Origin: Mercenaria mercenaria
Taxonomy: Eukaryota; Mollusca; Bivalvia; Venerida; Veneridae
Length of the DNA: 64,000 nt
Direction of reading: 5' to 3'
NCBI RefSeq assembly: GCF_021730395.1
Contig: NC_069367.1
Span: 70,727,501-70,791,500, forward strand
The notes under the pieces were generated by a model. The model did not search any database. It saw only the letters and a program-made list of their open reading frames with translations, and was not told where the DNA came from. The first letter of the stretch is position 1; each line of letters begins with the position of its first letter. Both the position numbers and the translations under genes were made by a program. Below are positions 10,943 to 23,627 of the stretch, piece after piece.

Positions 10943-13260
10943 GTGAAATCGTATTTTTGGCGATTTTTATGGTCGCTGTGGTGATTACCAGATTTTATAG
11001 AGGGAATAGATGATTTGCCTTTAAGAGATGTTATTGACTTTATCCCCAATAACTATGGAGAGTTACTTTTAAACTTTTTAATTGATGTAATCGTTGTAAT
11101 ATTAAATGGTGGAAATTGCTTGAAAAATGACTTAACCCGCATATGGCCACAGGGATGTTCTGTTGTGGATTATTGTCTGGTGAGCCATGAATCTTTGTAC
11201 TTCTACAGTAATTTCACAGTAACACGGTATAGAGAACTAGTAAAAAAGCCGGTTTGCAAGAATTGGTGGGAATTCCTGATCACCCTTTGCTTACTCTGGA
11301 ATTTAACTTCAACAGAAATATTCAAAGTAGTAATTGTAACGTTTCTGATGTCAGGATCAATACAGATAATGTTAGATTTCAAGTAAATAATATTCCAAAT
11401 GCTTTATATTTTGATGAACCTTGTAATAATCTTTTAGATACGGTGCATACTCTTTAACAAAGTATGAAAACACAGGAAAATATTGATGACGCTTTTAAGT
11501 CTTAATGTTCAATTATCAAAGATGAGATGAATAGTAAATTGTCTTTTGAAAAGCCTGTATTGTTTAGTTGTAAGAATAATAAGATGCGACTTAATAAACG
11601 CTGGTGGAATGATCAGCTTACAGATCTGTGGAATGATGTATGTTTTTATGAAAAACAATGGCTTAGATCGTTGATAGATCACTTAAGTCTACATTTAAAA
11701 CATTGTATTGTAATAGGCGTAAATTATTTGATAGAAAAAGTAAACGACAATATTAGTACAAGTCACAATGTGAGCTATTTGATTCGGTGGAGAAAGATCC
11801 AAATAAATTCTGGAAGACTATTGTTAAAATGGTGCGGCTAGCAAAAAATGCATAGAATGCCTGTAGGATTTGTTAATGATGATGGTTCAGTCGAATATGA
11901 TTCTTTTAAAGTTTGAGATCATTGGATATGTACTTCTAGTAATCTCTTAAATAATGTTTTGTATGCCAATGGTAATAGTTCATGTAATAATGATATGATT
12001 CAGGAAGCTTTTGAAGATATTTTTTCTCTCTCAGTTTTTGATGTTATGAAAACTATTTAAAAAGCAAAATTGCATAAAGCACCAGGTTTTGATTATATCC
12101 CTTATGAAGTGTTTAAAAATGCCATAGCAGTATCAATATTGCTCTATGTGGATGATGTTGTTTTATTAGCCTCAAATAAGGAAGATCTCCAGAAAATATT
12201 GAGCTATTTGTCAGATTGGTGTGATACAAATAATATGTCCATAAATGATAAGAAAAACAACATTGTATATTTCAGGAATATAATTTGTAAAACAAATTTT
12301 AGTTTTTCAGGTGGTAATAGAAAATTGGAATTTGCTGAAAAATATGTATTTTTTGGCCTGGCGTTAAGTGAACATTTAGATATCACAGCCAAATTTATCT
12401 CAGGCAGCAAGCAGAACTTTGAGAGTATTAATTGCAAAATATAAACTTCTAGGTGGTATGCTCGTTATGTATATGAAAAGCTGTATGAATCTATGTTATG
12501 GCCGGTTATAGCTCTGGGGCAGCTATTTGGCAGATATATGGGCTGGGATCCAGTTTACATTAAACAGATGTGTTGCAGATTATTGTGTAAGAATATCAGT
12601 CATAAACCAGACTAGGTACAGTTACTGAGTGGCAAAGTATTTTTATATTGTGGGCAATAAAAACTGTAGAAATTGTTTTGTTTGTTTTACTTTTAGAGTA
12701 AAAAACTTGTTTTTAAAATTTGGATGTGCAGAATTTTATGATTTTAGTGTACCATTAAGTTAGAATATAACTGTTCCAAAAGGATACAATCGGTGCATAG
12801 TTTAGAAGATAAAGATGATAAAAGTAAAAACAAGCTACGTTTATATCAGAAGTTTAAATTTGAGTATGAGCATAAACAATATGTAAATATGGTAAAGCCT
12901 TCTTGTCATAGGTCAGCATCAGCAACGTTTCGAATGGGGGTTGCCCAAATTTGTTTAGAGACCGGATGGTGTGAAAGATTAGATATAAATGGAAACAAGC
13001 TGTCCTACAAATCTGTAAATCAGGAATAGAAGATGAACGGCACGTATTGATTCACTATTCTGTGTATAATGATATTCGCCAGACCTGTTTTGAAAAATCT
13101 GTCGGTGTTTGTCCATAATTTAATTATACCGAAAGGCTTCCTATTATCAAATGAAATAATAGTTAAATATACTGCCAAAACCTGCTCAGATATACTTAGA
13201 ATTAGAAGAGATTGTTTATTCCCCTGAATAAATAATTTGATGAATGTTTATTATTATACA
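10943..13260 (+). mobile_element. Decayed LINE (non-LTR retrotransposon) with endonuclease and RT remains
   Basis: Pieces appear in LINE ORF2 order. An endonuclease block reads GDFYGRCGD (about 10957) and QGCSVVDYCLVSHESL (about 11150). A linker follows with NKRWWNDQLTDLWND (11590) and FWKTIVKM (11803). An RT block has KAPGFDYIPYEVFK (12073) running straight into YVDDVVLLAS (12144). The C-terminal zinc-knuckle-like block reads GIEDERHVLIHYSVYND (about 13023). Between KAPGFDYIP and YVDD most of the RT palm is missing, and several stops and frame changes interrupt the rest. Family-level placement (CR1 or Jockey-like) is a guess. It is inactive and old. Confidence 0.8.
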
Positions 13261-13383
13261 AATTCAGAGTCTTATTTTCATTTTCTAAAGGCAGTTATTA
13301 TTATGCGGATTACCAAATACATTATACTTTTACCTGCATAAATGTAAATACAGGTATAAGAGTCATAAGAGGCATTTCTATAA

Positions 13384-13600
13384 ATGCAAACTTGCTCATT
13401 CATCCACCAACACACTGACGTATGCATGCATACATGCACTCATTCACCCACTCACCCACCCACCCATCAACCCGCTGTCTTACTTGTTCACTTTTTAACT
13501 CGTCACTCACTCAATCAATCACTCACTCACATCTGGACACACTCCTTCCATCCACCCTCTCATTTGCCCACTCATCTATATACTTAGTCACAGTTAGCTG
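13384..13600. repeat. Low-complexity pyrimidine-rich repeat
   Basis: Runs of CACTCATTCACCCACTCACC-type tetramers (degenerate CAYT and CACC units). They keep open frames rich in His, Thr and Pro that I do not regard as genes. Confidence 0.7.
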
Positions 13601-13812
13601 GCAGGAAGCGCCTCTTATGACCTTCTACCATATTCTTACTGCTTTAGTTGTATATATATGTAATAATTTTATGTGAGTAATTATCATTTATAGTCTCCTG
13701 TAACTCTTAGGGAGTAGCCATTTACATTTGTGATGTGTTTTTACTGTTTCTATGGTTTTTATTGCAGGTAAAAGGACGAGACTGAAATAAAATAAAACAT
13801 ATTGATGTTTTA

Positions 13813-14048
13813 AAGTGCATTTTAATCGACCTGGCGGGGCGGGGTTTCGCGACGGTCCACAGCATTAATGTGCATAATATGCTATTTTTTATGTAGTAAA
13901 TTCGGCAACCTGATTTCTTCTCAACTGGCCATTTGCCTTACACTGTTACCACAGTAGCTCTATCTATTTTGCTCGTTTTTTTGAGTTTACCATTATTTGC
14001 ATAAGCCAGAGATAAACTCCGCCCCGCCAGGTCAAATAAAACGCACTA
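13813..14048. mobile_element. MITE with about 33-base GC-rich terminal inverted repeats
   Basis: The left end reads AGTGCATTTTAATCGACC then TGGCGGGGCGG; the right end is its near-perfect inverse. The body of about 170 bases is noncoding. The GC-rich ends stand out sharply from the AT-rich surroundings. TA flanks are compatible with a TA target. Confidence 0.75.
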
Positions 14049-15518
14049 TAGTCCAGATTAAAAGTAAATATTATCAATGGCCATTGAAAAGTCTATGTTA
14101 GTTAAAAGCGTAAATAACAAACACTTTGTTAACGAATATCAAAACAAATGATCTTAAATGTGAGACACGGCGATGAAACGTGGAACAATGACTTGACAAA
14201 ATTTGATTTATTGGCAATTACTAATACAAAAAGTGAAGTTTCAAATCACAGAGACATGCCAACTATATTATTTGAAATTATTATAAATGACGAACATTTG
14301 GAATTTCTTTCTTTCTTTCTGCAGAATAGTTTATCATGAGATCAAATTTCGATACAAGCTTGTAAAGAAACAATCACACGTCTGTTTCAGTCATGTTAAA
14401 ATTAGAAGAAATAAATGCTTTCATAGTTAAAATGAAAATACCAGACTCCTTGACTATTTGAAAACTATATACAAATCAGGTTACGCGGTAAACCCACTTT
14501 CCGTTTTCGTTTGAAGAAAACAATATCGCAGAATGAGTAAATCCTCCGAATTATGCAGTTTATGACTTAATAGTCAGGTGGTTTTGTCTCCTGAAAAAAA
14601 AAGGTTATTGCGGGGCGGAATGTTAATGCTTGGAGACAATGACCTTATTAAAGCATGAACGTCTCTGGTTCATCCGAGCGCTGGCTCCTAAAAAATATAT
14701 GACTTTAATATGCAAAATATAGAGGTCAAAATGTCATGTGGTAAAACTGAAATTTTCACATAATTTTGCGGTACTGATGAAATGATTCATAAATAACTTT
14801 AAATTATGCACGGTTTGATTTACAATTATAGGTTTTATTAGACCACGCACTTGTATCCAATTAGTAAATTATAGACGTGCACTCGAAATCGCATTGTATT
14901 GTCAAATATAAAGGTTAAAGTTCACAGACTATATATAATGAACAAAATAGCTAACAGCCATTTGCTAATTTTCCAACATATTTGCAATTACTGTAAATGA
15001 ATTTTTGAAATTTAGCATACCTTTAGACCAAAGTGTTGCAAAGAACAAAATTCCAAAAATATCAAATGACACAAACATATAAATTTATTCAATTTACTTC
15101 CTAGCTGTGTTTTTAGAAAACGAGTGAATACAATTTGTAAGAATACGAGTTTTCATACTAATATTTTCTAGAGAATGGTTATAATGAATGCTCTTTTTAG
15201 AAAAAGTACGACCAGGAAATTAAATCATTTTCTTCCCGAAATACGTGTTCGGTTTTAGTATGTACATGTAAAGTGTAAACATATTTGTTTATTTTTGTGA
15301 CTTGTCAAAAATGGGTTGAAATCGTAAAATGACAATAACATATTGTTCATTTCAAAGAAGTATTTTATGCTCTTTTAAAGATATCGGCAAGATAAATGGA
15401 GGGTTTACTTAGCTGTTTTATTCAGAATATGTTGGTTATATTGATGTTGTATCGTATATAGTTTTAGAAAAGCTTTACTGAATAAAATCCTAGTAAATCT
15501 AAATGTAATATTTACATA
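14049..15518. other. Intergenic, nothing recognised
   Basis: AT-rich DNA without exon-like frames, tandem repeats or clear inverted repeats that I could pick out. Confidence 0.5.
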
Positions 15519-15665
15519 GAGGATATTACATGAGTGTCTTTTCATATTTAATTTATCAAACGAGTTGAATAAAATAATAAAATGCGAGGCTCTGCCGAGC
15601 ATTTTATCAATTTTATTCAACAAGTTTAATAAATTCGATATGGAAAGACACAAATGTAATATTCT
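15519..15665. repeat. Long hairpin (foldback MITE-like)
   Basis: The left arm (ATTACATGAGTGTCTTTTCA ... AAAATGC) and right arm pair over about 70 bases around the small GC-rich loop GAGGCTCTGCC. Noncoding; typical of MITEs or of hairpin small-RNA sources, and the sequence alone does not separate these. Confidence 0.65.
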
Positions 15666-15980
15666 TTTTATCACATGCTAGATTTTTCTGCCGAAACATC
15701 AAAAATTCTACTTTCTATACTATTATAAACAAGTCATTTTGACCAACGTCTCTTATTCTATAAACGTTTATTTAATGGCTTTGTTTCACTCCCGCAACGT
15801 CAAACATGTGATAAATATATTTGTTTAGAAATACTGTTTACCTTCTGACAGGACATGACGTAAAGTGTTAAATGTTTCTTTTCGTTGCTTAATTTTCATT
15901 TGGGGTGAGAATTATAGCAAATATTTCTGATTTCTCGTTAAGATGTATATAATTTTCTTCATTTCACTGATGCAATCAGT

Positions 15981-16095
15981 TTTATCATACAGATGCTTCT
16001 CAGGTTAAATGTCACAAATACATGTCAAAGGTCACAGGTTTATCATACAGATGCTTCTCAGGTTTAATGTCACAAATAAATGTCAAAGGTCACGG
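15981..16095 (+). repeat. 58-bp tandem duplication
   Basis: Two adjacent copies beginning TTTATCATACAGATGCTTCT (15981 and 16039), differing at a few bases. A recent local duplication in noncoding DNA. Confidence 0.85.
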
Positions 16096-18321
16096 TAAAA
16101 ATTATAAAATATAGATAAACATGGTCATATTGCCTATTAAATAGATACATAATTTTGGGTATCAACTATCAACTATAACAATGCAACCATTCAAGCACGT
16201 AAATGTTCGAAAGCACAGACATAAATTGCCTATCAATTATTTTTTAAAGAAGGCTTTAACATAAATAAACACATATCCTTTAAAGACATGCAGGATATAG
16301 GCTTGTTTTATTATGCAAGTATATATGCTATGAAAGCTTGACCACCAATACTCAAAAGACCCCGCCGAATAGAGATTTTTAACTTATTTCGACGCGAACT
16401 GCGAACAGCAGACTGCATACATAAAGTAGGGGGTTTCTAAATATTCGCAAGAAAGAAATATACCTATGGTATATATGTTTTTTTACCTATATGTGTAGTA
16501 ACTTTTGCCTTCATTGTAGAAATTAGTGTATTGTGATATAATTATCTGCTGATACAATACATACGTTTGAAAATATATGGATAGTGAAAAGGATAACATA
16601 CGTAATCGCAATTTTCAGATATCATATTCTATTATTTTTTTAGTTCATGACATATTTTAACGATTCGGCTCCATACTTGTCTGCATGTATGATGCCTCTA
16701 GATTCAGCTAAAGACTCTGTCGCATTTTACTTGCCTTTGGCATGTTCTTCAAATATCCGTATGCTTTAACATTTTGTTTTGATATTGAAACATTTCTGGC
16801 GTTACCTATCTTCCGCGCAACTCGAACGACACGACATATGAAGCTTCGAACCCACGGTACAACGATAATACTTCACCTTAATATTCATGCATTAAAAACA
16901 TGGGCAACTTGAAACACGGATTTGAAGATAAAGGCGATTCCTATAAAAACAGTTTGGTTTTAAATTATGTTCGCCCATACGAGTCCTAGACTTTTTTTTT
17001 CTACCAACAGGATAAGAAAAAAGCAGTACAAAATATCATTGTAAACAAAAAACAAACTAAACATTCTGAATAAAATGAATGTTCGTTTTATTTTTGTTGC
17101 ATAGTATAAATACTGTGTTGTCGTAGACTTCTGTACAGAAAAGGTCATTGTTTTTCATTAATTTTGATAATTGTAGAATGTTCCATAAAATAGAAGTTTT
17201 AATGAAATATCTTGAATTATTCGTTCAACACTTTGTCTAAACAAACAGGAAGTTCTCATACAGGTATCTTTCATCCCCATCGAAACGAGATCCGATAAAT
17301 TACCATAATTTAGCGACAACTTCCTGAATTAGTTATGTAACAGCATGTTTGAAAATTAAAAAAAAGAATAGCGGCTTCGTATTAACATAATCTGAAAATG
17401 ATGAAGACATGCTCGATCGTGATGACTGACATCACGCCAAGATTGAATTTTCAAATCATTTTGAGTTTCAGCTGAGTTTGATATTGATACTTTTTCATTG
17501 ATATTAGAATTGCATGTTAAAATTTAAGTTTTAAATTCATGACTCTTTTCAAGTGACTCTTCAGTATGAATTGTCAGTGACTGAGTCTCAACTGGAATTT
17601 AATCTTTAAGTACAATTAAAACTAGCTGTCAAAATTTCAATCTAAAAGCCAGCTGACACCTAAAATTGTTTTGTGAACAAAGGGCCTGGGAAGCGTCCAT
17701 GGTCAAAATTCCAATCATATTCCAAAAATGTTTAATGACCAGTACATGCATAGAATTGTCAACGAAATATCATTTTTGGCTTAGTCAACACCAATGGCAC
17801 CATTTGAGCAATTCTGTGTGGTCATTTGATTCAACCAGCTTAGTAGTCGAGACTAGCCTTTTATCATTATTCATAAAGCCTATTTATTCGAGTATGGTAT
17901 GGTATGTGTAGATACTGGGCTTCAGGGAACTTGAACAAAGATTTAAACTCATGAAAACTCAAGGTCTATATTGGTTTAAAAATTCATAATGTAGTCATCA
18001 CGTATATCATGATAGGGTGACCGGGAAAACTGAATTAATTCAGTACCGTATAAAACTGAATTTGTAGGGTTTTAAATCGTTAAGAATATATAATACCACG
18101 TGCGACATTTTTACCGCGGTGAATTAAAATGTCACGCATCGTATCGTGCATATTCAAAATTGTGCGTCGTATTTCAGCGTCGCTAGTGCAATAATATGAA
18201 ACTCCATGTTTTCATATACGCTATATACATTCTTTGATATCAAATATTTAATTAAATAATAACTTGTAACATATGTTGTTGTGATCCCCTACGCATAGGG
18301 GTCGCCTGATCTAAAAAAAGG
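16096..18321. other. Intergenic, nothing recognised
   Basis: AT-rich DNA. No frame here has splice or domain support and no repeat family was identified. Confidence 0.5.
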
Positions 18322-18400
18322 TGAACCTCTCGTGGCGAAGGGGAAGAGTGTCTGTCTCCTCACCAGGAGGTCATTGGTTCAAATCCTGGATTATAGGGTA
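18322..18400 (+). repeat. tRNA-derived SINE head, degraded
   Basis: An A-box-like TGGCGAAGGGG (18333) and a perfect B-box GGTTCAAATCC (18376) are 43 bases apart, as in tRNA genes and SINE heads. The positions that would form the acceptor stem do not pair, so this is not a working tRNA gene. The SINE body downstream is not recognisable. Confidence 0.45.
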
Positions 18401-19029
18401 AGTTGATCGTTGAATCAACAGCCGTTTTCACTGCTAGCTAATACTGGCTAGAACATCACGAAATTGACAGCAAGCATATAAATAAGTTGCAGCATTTCAA
18501 ATAAAAAAGAACATTCAGATCCTCTAGCTTCTTGTTCATTAATACGGTAGTCGAAAGATTTAAATAGATACATTAATCAAAACGCGATATAAAAGGTAAA
18601 ATTTTAAAAAATGTGCCCACGCTGTTAAGAATGCTTGTAAGACCAAATATATCGGTAATTCATATACAATAAAACGGATATTGATAAATCTTCATGCCAT
18701 GAATATACTACCACTTTAGATTCCCTACAGTTTGTTAACTCAGCGCCGGATAATAGCGTTGAGTACAGCCAGTCTACCTACGCCTCTGACCCGTGACATT
18801 CCGTGCAAAGCATAGTTGTACTACTGACTACTGACTAGTGCACGAATTAAACCCGGCTTATTATATTATGCTATTATTAAGATATTAGGTATGTATCTAG
18901 TCGTGAATTTTAACACAAGCATTTGATAATTTTAGGTTTTTATTTATTTATTAATAACTCCCTTACATCTTTAAACGATGATTCAGTAAATAAATTTTTA
19001 TTTACACTACAGAAAGGTCTTTGATTTTT
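18401..19029. other. Intergenic, nothing recognised
   Basis: Noncoding AT-rich DNA between a SINE head and a TIR element. It might include the degraded SINE body. Confidence 0.4.
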
Positions 19030-20277
19030 ATGCCCCCGAAGGTGGGCATATTAAAATTGCACTGTCCGTCCGTCCGACCATAACTTCGTAAATTCTTTTC
19101 CGGGCTGTAACTCTATTATCCATGAAGGGATTTTGAAATAGCTTGGCATAAATATTTGCCTTAATGAGACGACGTTTCATGTGTAACATCAAAACTCATA
19201 GCTCCAAGATCAAGGTCACACTTAGAAGTCAAACGTTAATAGGGTATGTTTAGTGTCCGGTTCGTAACTTTGCCATTCATCAAGGGATTTCGAAATTACT
19301 TAGCATAAATGTTTATCATAATGAGACGACGTGACATGCGCAAGACCCAGACCCTTAGCTTCAATGTTAAGGTCACACTTAGAGGCCAAATGTTAACAGG
19401 GTCTGTTTTTGTGTCCGGTCCATAACTCTGCCATCCATGAAGGGATTTTGAAATATAATGGTATAAATGTTAACCATAATCGGACAATGTGTCATGCGCA
19501 AGACCCAGATCCCTAGCTTCAAGGTCAAGGTCATACTTTGAAGTCAAAAGTTAATAGGATCTTTTTCGTGTCCGGTATATAACTCTGTCATCCATTAAGG
19601 GATTTTAAAACAACTTGGCATAAATGTTTATCATAATGTGACAATGTGTCACGCGCAAGACCCAGACCCCTAGCTCCAAGATCAAGGTCACACTTAGAAG
19701 TCAAGACAAAGGTTATAAGGATCTGTTTCATGGCCGGTTCTTAACTCTGTCATTCATCACGGGATTTCGAAATAACTTGGCCTAAATATTCCCCATAATG
19801 AGAAAACGTGTCTTGCACAAATCCAGACCCCTAGCTCTAAGGTCAAGGTCACATTTACAGGTTAAAGATTAACATGGTCTGTTTCTTGTCCGTTCCATAA
19901 CTCTTCCATCGACGAAGAGATTTTAAAATGACTTTGCATAAATGTTCCCTATATTGAGGTGACGTGTAAAACGCAAGACCAAGACCCCTAGCTTCAAGGT
20001 CAAGGTCACACTTAGAAGTCAAATGTTAACATTGTATGTTTCTTGTCCGGTCAATAACTCTGCCATTCATCAAGGTATATTAAAATTACTTGTCAGAATT
20101 GTTCCTTTTAATGAGTTGGTGTTTCATGCTCAAGACCCAGACCCCTAGCTCCAAAGTCAAGGTTACCTTTGGAGAACTATTTTTAATCTGGTCACAAAAT
20201 GATTCATACCTAAACTATTCTGGCATATTTTGCGCAGACTACTGTAGCATTCTTGGGCACACTTCGGGGGCGTTTGT
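19030..20277. mobile_element. TIR element filled with seven ~157-bp tandem units
   Basis: The left end GCCCCCGAAGGTGGGC and right end (in reverse GCCCCCGAAGTGTGCCC) are inverted repeats. The body is about seven diverged tandem units of 157 bases, each with an anchor like CATGAAGGGATTTTGAAAT (19121, 19278, 19435 and so on) and the phrase CAAGACCCAGACCCCTAGCT. No transposase; a nonautonomous element that grew by tandem duplication. Confidence 0.75.
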
Positions 20278-21241
20278 CACAAATAGTAACAACTCTTGTT
20301 TGAGGTTCAATTCTAAATACTTAGACTATTTTGAGAGTTATGTATACTTGTATTTTTCCCTATAAAATGTCAAGGTCAGTAGTGGCTGTTTGTCAAGTTA
20401 CCTTAAAGACGCACCACAAAATAACTGTATTCTTTTGTATTTCCATGATGGTTATTATGCATTCTTTGCATGGAGAAAATGAAAATAAAACAAGTATCTA
20501 GTTAGAAATTGACAGTGACATATATAAGGCCAAGACAATGTGTTTAATGTCTGAATATGTAGTAGTCTGCACGGTGCTTCATGTATTAAGGTAAGATTAG
20601 ACCACACTTTGTTTCTACAGTATAAGATAGTTATTATTCTATGTTTATAAAACTATACTGAGAAGAGAATGGCTGAATAAGTTTGCAGATGAAGTTGTGA
20701 AAACACATTAAATTAAGGAGGGCCTAAATTGTCCACCTGTCATCTTGTAGAATAGCTGTATTATACTAGTATTATCAGAAAGATTTGCACTAAGCTCATA
20801 TGGGAGGAATAAGTAGGTAACTATGTCGTGGTGGGTCTTTAACACTTCAATTGATTTCTTGAATATCGATGGTTAAAAAAAATACTATAGCCTATTTATT
20901 AACGGTTAATGCGAATGCGATAATGTTACACAATGATAGCCACACGGGAACAACATGCAGGTATAGACTTGTCATAGTACGCTACTGCGGGAACTATAAA
21001 GTGGTAGTATTGGACTGGGAATTCATGGCATGTATAACTGTCCTTCTATTTCTCAGATATTTTAAATGGAAACAGTATTACAGCATTAGAACCGGATGCT
21101 AAATATACCACTGTTCAGTTATGCATAACTTCTTCATATACAGTTTGAGAAAACCCCTATAATAAGTCTGCAGTCTGTGGTCAGAAGTACGCGTCGAAGT
21201 AAGCTAAAAATCTCTAATAGAAATTGTTTCAATGTACAAGT
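20278..21241. other. Intergenic, nothing recognised
   Basis: Noncoding AT-rich DNA between two inverted-repeat elements. Confidence 0.4.
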
Positions 21242-22837
21242 CGAGGGCTGACCGGGAAACTGCTGTACGAGGGACCCGCAAAAGGTTCTGTCATTGGGTT
21301 CGGATTTGTTAAGTGCTGTGTTTTATCAAAATTATTTTTATTACATACCTTCAAAGTATTTCTTATTTTTCCGAAACACATTTTAGTAACTTTTTACGCG
21401 AAAAGCAGATACATATTGTTCTTTTGGTACATGTTTGAGACACTAATAAATGACGCTGCAAAGAGAGCTTCTGGACTTAAACTTCTTTCCAAAAAGCATT
21501 TTCTGAAGCCTTGGAATTAAAAAAGTCACAGTTTACAACTTCCACCTTCACTACTGGATGCACATACCATTAAACATGGTTTAAAACCCTGTAAAATATC
21601 CATTAAAATAGGAAAAATCGTTAATGAACCCCATTAATTCTTGCATCACTTTATATAACAGGTTTCACAATATTAATGGGTTACATGTTAAAATACCATT
21701 AAAACACTCATTTTTGACCATGAATCATGCCGTTAAAAATTAGGTTTGGTAGCTAAAACGTTAATGGCTTTGAAAAAATAATGAAATCCTGTATATTTTG
21801 AATTTAACAGGATTATTCATGGCCCTTAACTTTGATTAAATACTCATTAAATGTTTAGGTTCTGTACGATTTCATTTGAGAGTAACATTAATGGCCTTTA
21901 ACAGCAATATGATGCCAATTAAATCCTACATTCTGTAAAATGTGATCCTTATATTTTCAGAAACACAAAAAACATTTTTGTTTTTGGCTTGCGCTTGCCC
22001 CATTGAATGCTTATAATTCCAGTCCAATATTGTTCTAAAATGGACTTTAATCACAAGAAATACATACTACACACATCGTCTACAATATATCATGATGTTA
22101 TATTTAGTTGCATTAAAGTTATTTCCCCTTGATGCAGTTAAGCCATTTTCTTCAAATGTTTGCCAAATTGTGTTCCTACAAAAAATCGGATTTATTTCAA
22201 TGAAAGTCGGATGAAAACATAATAATTTATTTGATAACATCAATCTACATCAATCTACATTATTTTGGTAAGGGTAAATACGTATTGATGCATGCCACTT
22301 TTCTGTTTTCTGTTTTCCCCGTCCAAATATTCAGCATTTGAATACGAATGTGGGTGGGGTAAGGAATTTACATTATGAGTTGTGTTCAGACCAGTTTAGA
22401 TTTTCAAATTTTCCAATCCTCGAGTAGAAACTAAGGTTTATAGAGAAGTGAACAATACACATGGTTGTGAAGTTTACAGTCTGCTTTAAATTCACTTGGG
22501 GCATGGGCAGACCAATGGCATGAATCAAAGAGTGTGGTACGCTTGATTGGGGGAAGCATCTTGTGATGCAGTCCCTCAAACATTTGCTCTTAGCTGTTTA
22601 AGTGCATGCACCTGAGCACAAAGAACTGAAGGAGAGCTAAATTGTGATCGCCCATTGTATGCTGACATTGTCATCAACAGTGGCTTTTTGAATACACATG
22701 ACGCCTAATGTCTGTACCAGACATTAAAACAAAACTTGGTCAGAATGTTTGTCAGTATAAAAATGTTGGTTAATTAAAACTACCCACATGGTCACTTGAT
22801 CTTAATAGTAAAACCGATACCTGTAAACCCTTCTCAG

Positions 22838-23044
22838 TACAACACATACAATACAATATCCATTTATTTTCTCATTTCATATGAACATATGACAGAATGA
22901 GGATACAATATGACAAATGTTTGTACAAGGCTGTTACATTTGTTTACATAACAAAATAATGAGAAAAAAGAATCAAATATTCTTCTAGCATTTTACAAAA
23001 CAGTACATATGTATAGATATAACTACATGTGTAGTAATACGTAG
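22838..23044 (-). mobile_element. LINE-like 3' tail
   Basis: On the minus strand this reads as an AT-rich 3' UTR with CCTCATTCTGTCATATG and AAATAAATGGATATTGTATTG, ending in short TTGTA-type repeats. Such tails mark non-LTR element ends in mollusc repeats. It abuts the point where the transposase frame is cut, so it probably inserted there. No coding part is present. Confidence 0.45.
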
Positions 23045-23416
23045 TTTAAATCAGCGAGCAAATGAGGTATCCACCTAGCTCAAACCTTTCTCGGGTCCAA
23101 ACGCTTTTTCAGAATTGTTTGCACACTGCCTTTTGATATGCCAGTACAACTGGTTATATCTTTCACCGAAAATCGCTCATCCTGTTCCAGCAGCGATGTT
23201 TGCCTTGGTAACAGAGGCTTTAGGCCTACCAGAACGGGTATCATCTTCAACAGATAATTTCCCAACTTTAAAAGCTTTAACCTACCTAAAAACTGTGCGC
23301 ATTGAAATGACCTGAGGTCCATATATACCACACAATTCATCAAATATCTGCTGTGAATCTATATCAAGCCTAATTCGGTATTCAATACAGCTACGAGTTT
23401 CAGTCTGTCCGTCCAT
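23045..23416 (-). pseudogene. Mariner-type transposase, N-terminal fragment
   Basis: From ATG at 23416 the frame reads DSQQIFDELCGIYGPQVIS, MRTVFR, KVGKLSVEDDTRSGRPKAS, then in another frame DERFSVKDITSCTGIS, KGSVQTILKK and RKV-stop-ARWIPHLLADL. These are the paired helix-turn-helix DNA-binding regions and linker of a mariner/IS630 transposase. There is a stop at the expected Trp of FRWV, a frame change before DERFS and a stop after RKV. The DDE catalytic domain is absent: the frame breaks into unrelated DNA near 23045. Confidence 0.75.
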
Positions 23417-23627
23417 TTTACAATGTGACAAGTAAATTGGTCTGTGTATATGACTGCATGTATTTCAATTTGAAATAACTTGATCATTTGGAAAGCAATT
23501 TGCAAAAATTAAACGGATATTGTTAGCTATTGGACACACCGTTCAAGTGTAATGAAGCGTTTTAAAACTTCCTGGGATAAAACTATGGAAGCCCATTAGT
23601 GACAAAACCTTTTGCAGAACCCTCGTA

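Larger units (their letters stand above)
21268..23625 (-). mobile_element. Mariner/IS630-type element, nested, degraded
   Basis: TA dinucleotides at 21266-21267 and 23626-23627 flank inverted ends (left CGAGGGACCCGCAAAAGG, right in reverse CGAGGGTTCTGCAAAAGG). Removing the insert rejoins TGC-TG-TA-TCTGC, matching the same motif at the outer element's other end. The minus strand carries a transposase N-terminus (23416-23045). Much of the interior (21540-22840) is noncoding AT-rich DNA with many ATTAATGG-like words. Confidence 0.75.

Noticed and set aside
13384-13676. His/Thr/Pro-rich open frames
   Set aside because: Produced by the low-complexity pyrimidine repeat.
18322-18400. A functional tRNA gene
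   Set aside because: The boxes fit, but the acceptor and T stems do not pair, so it is kept only as a degraded SINE head.
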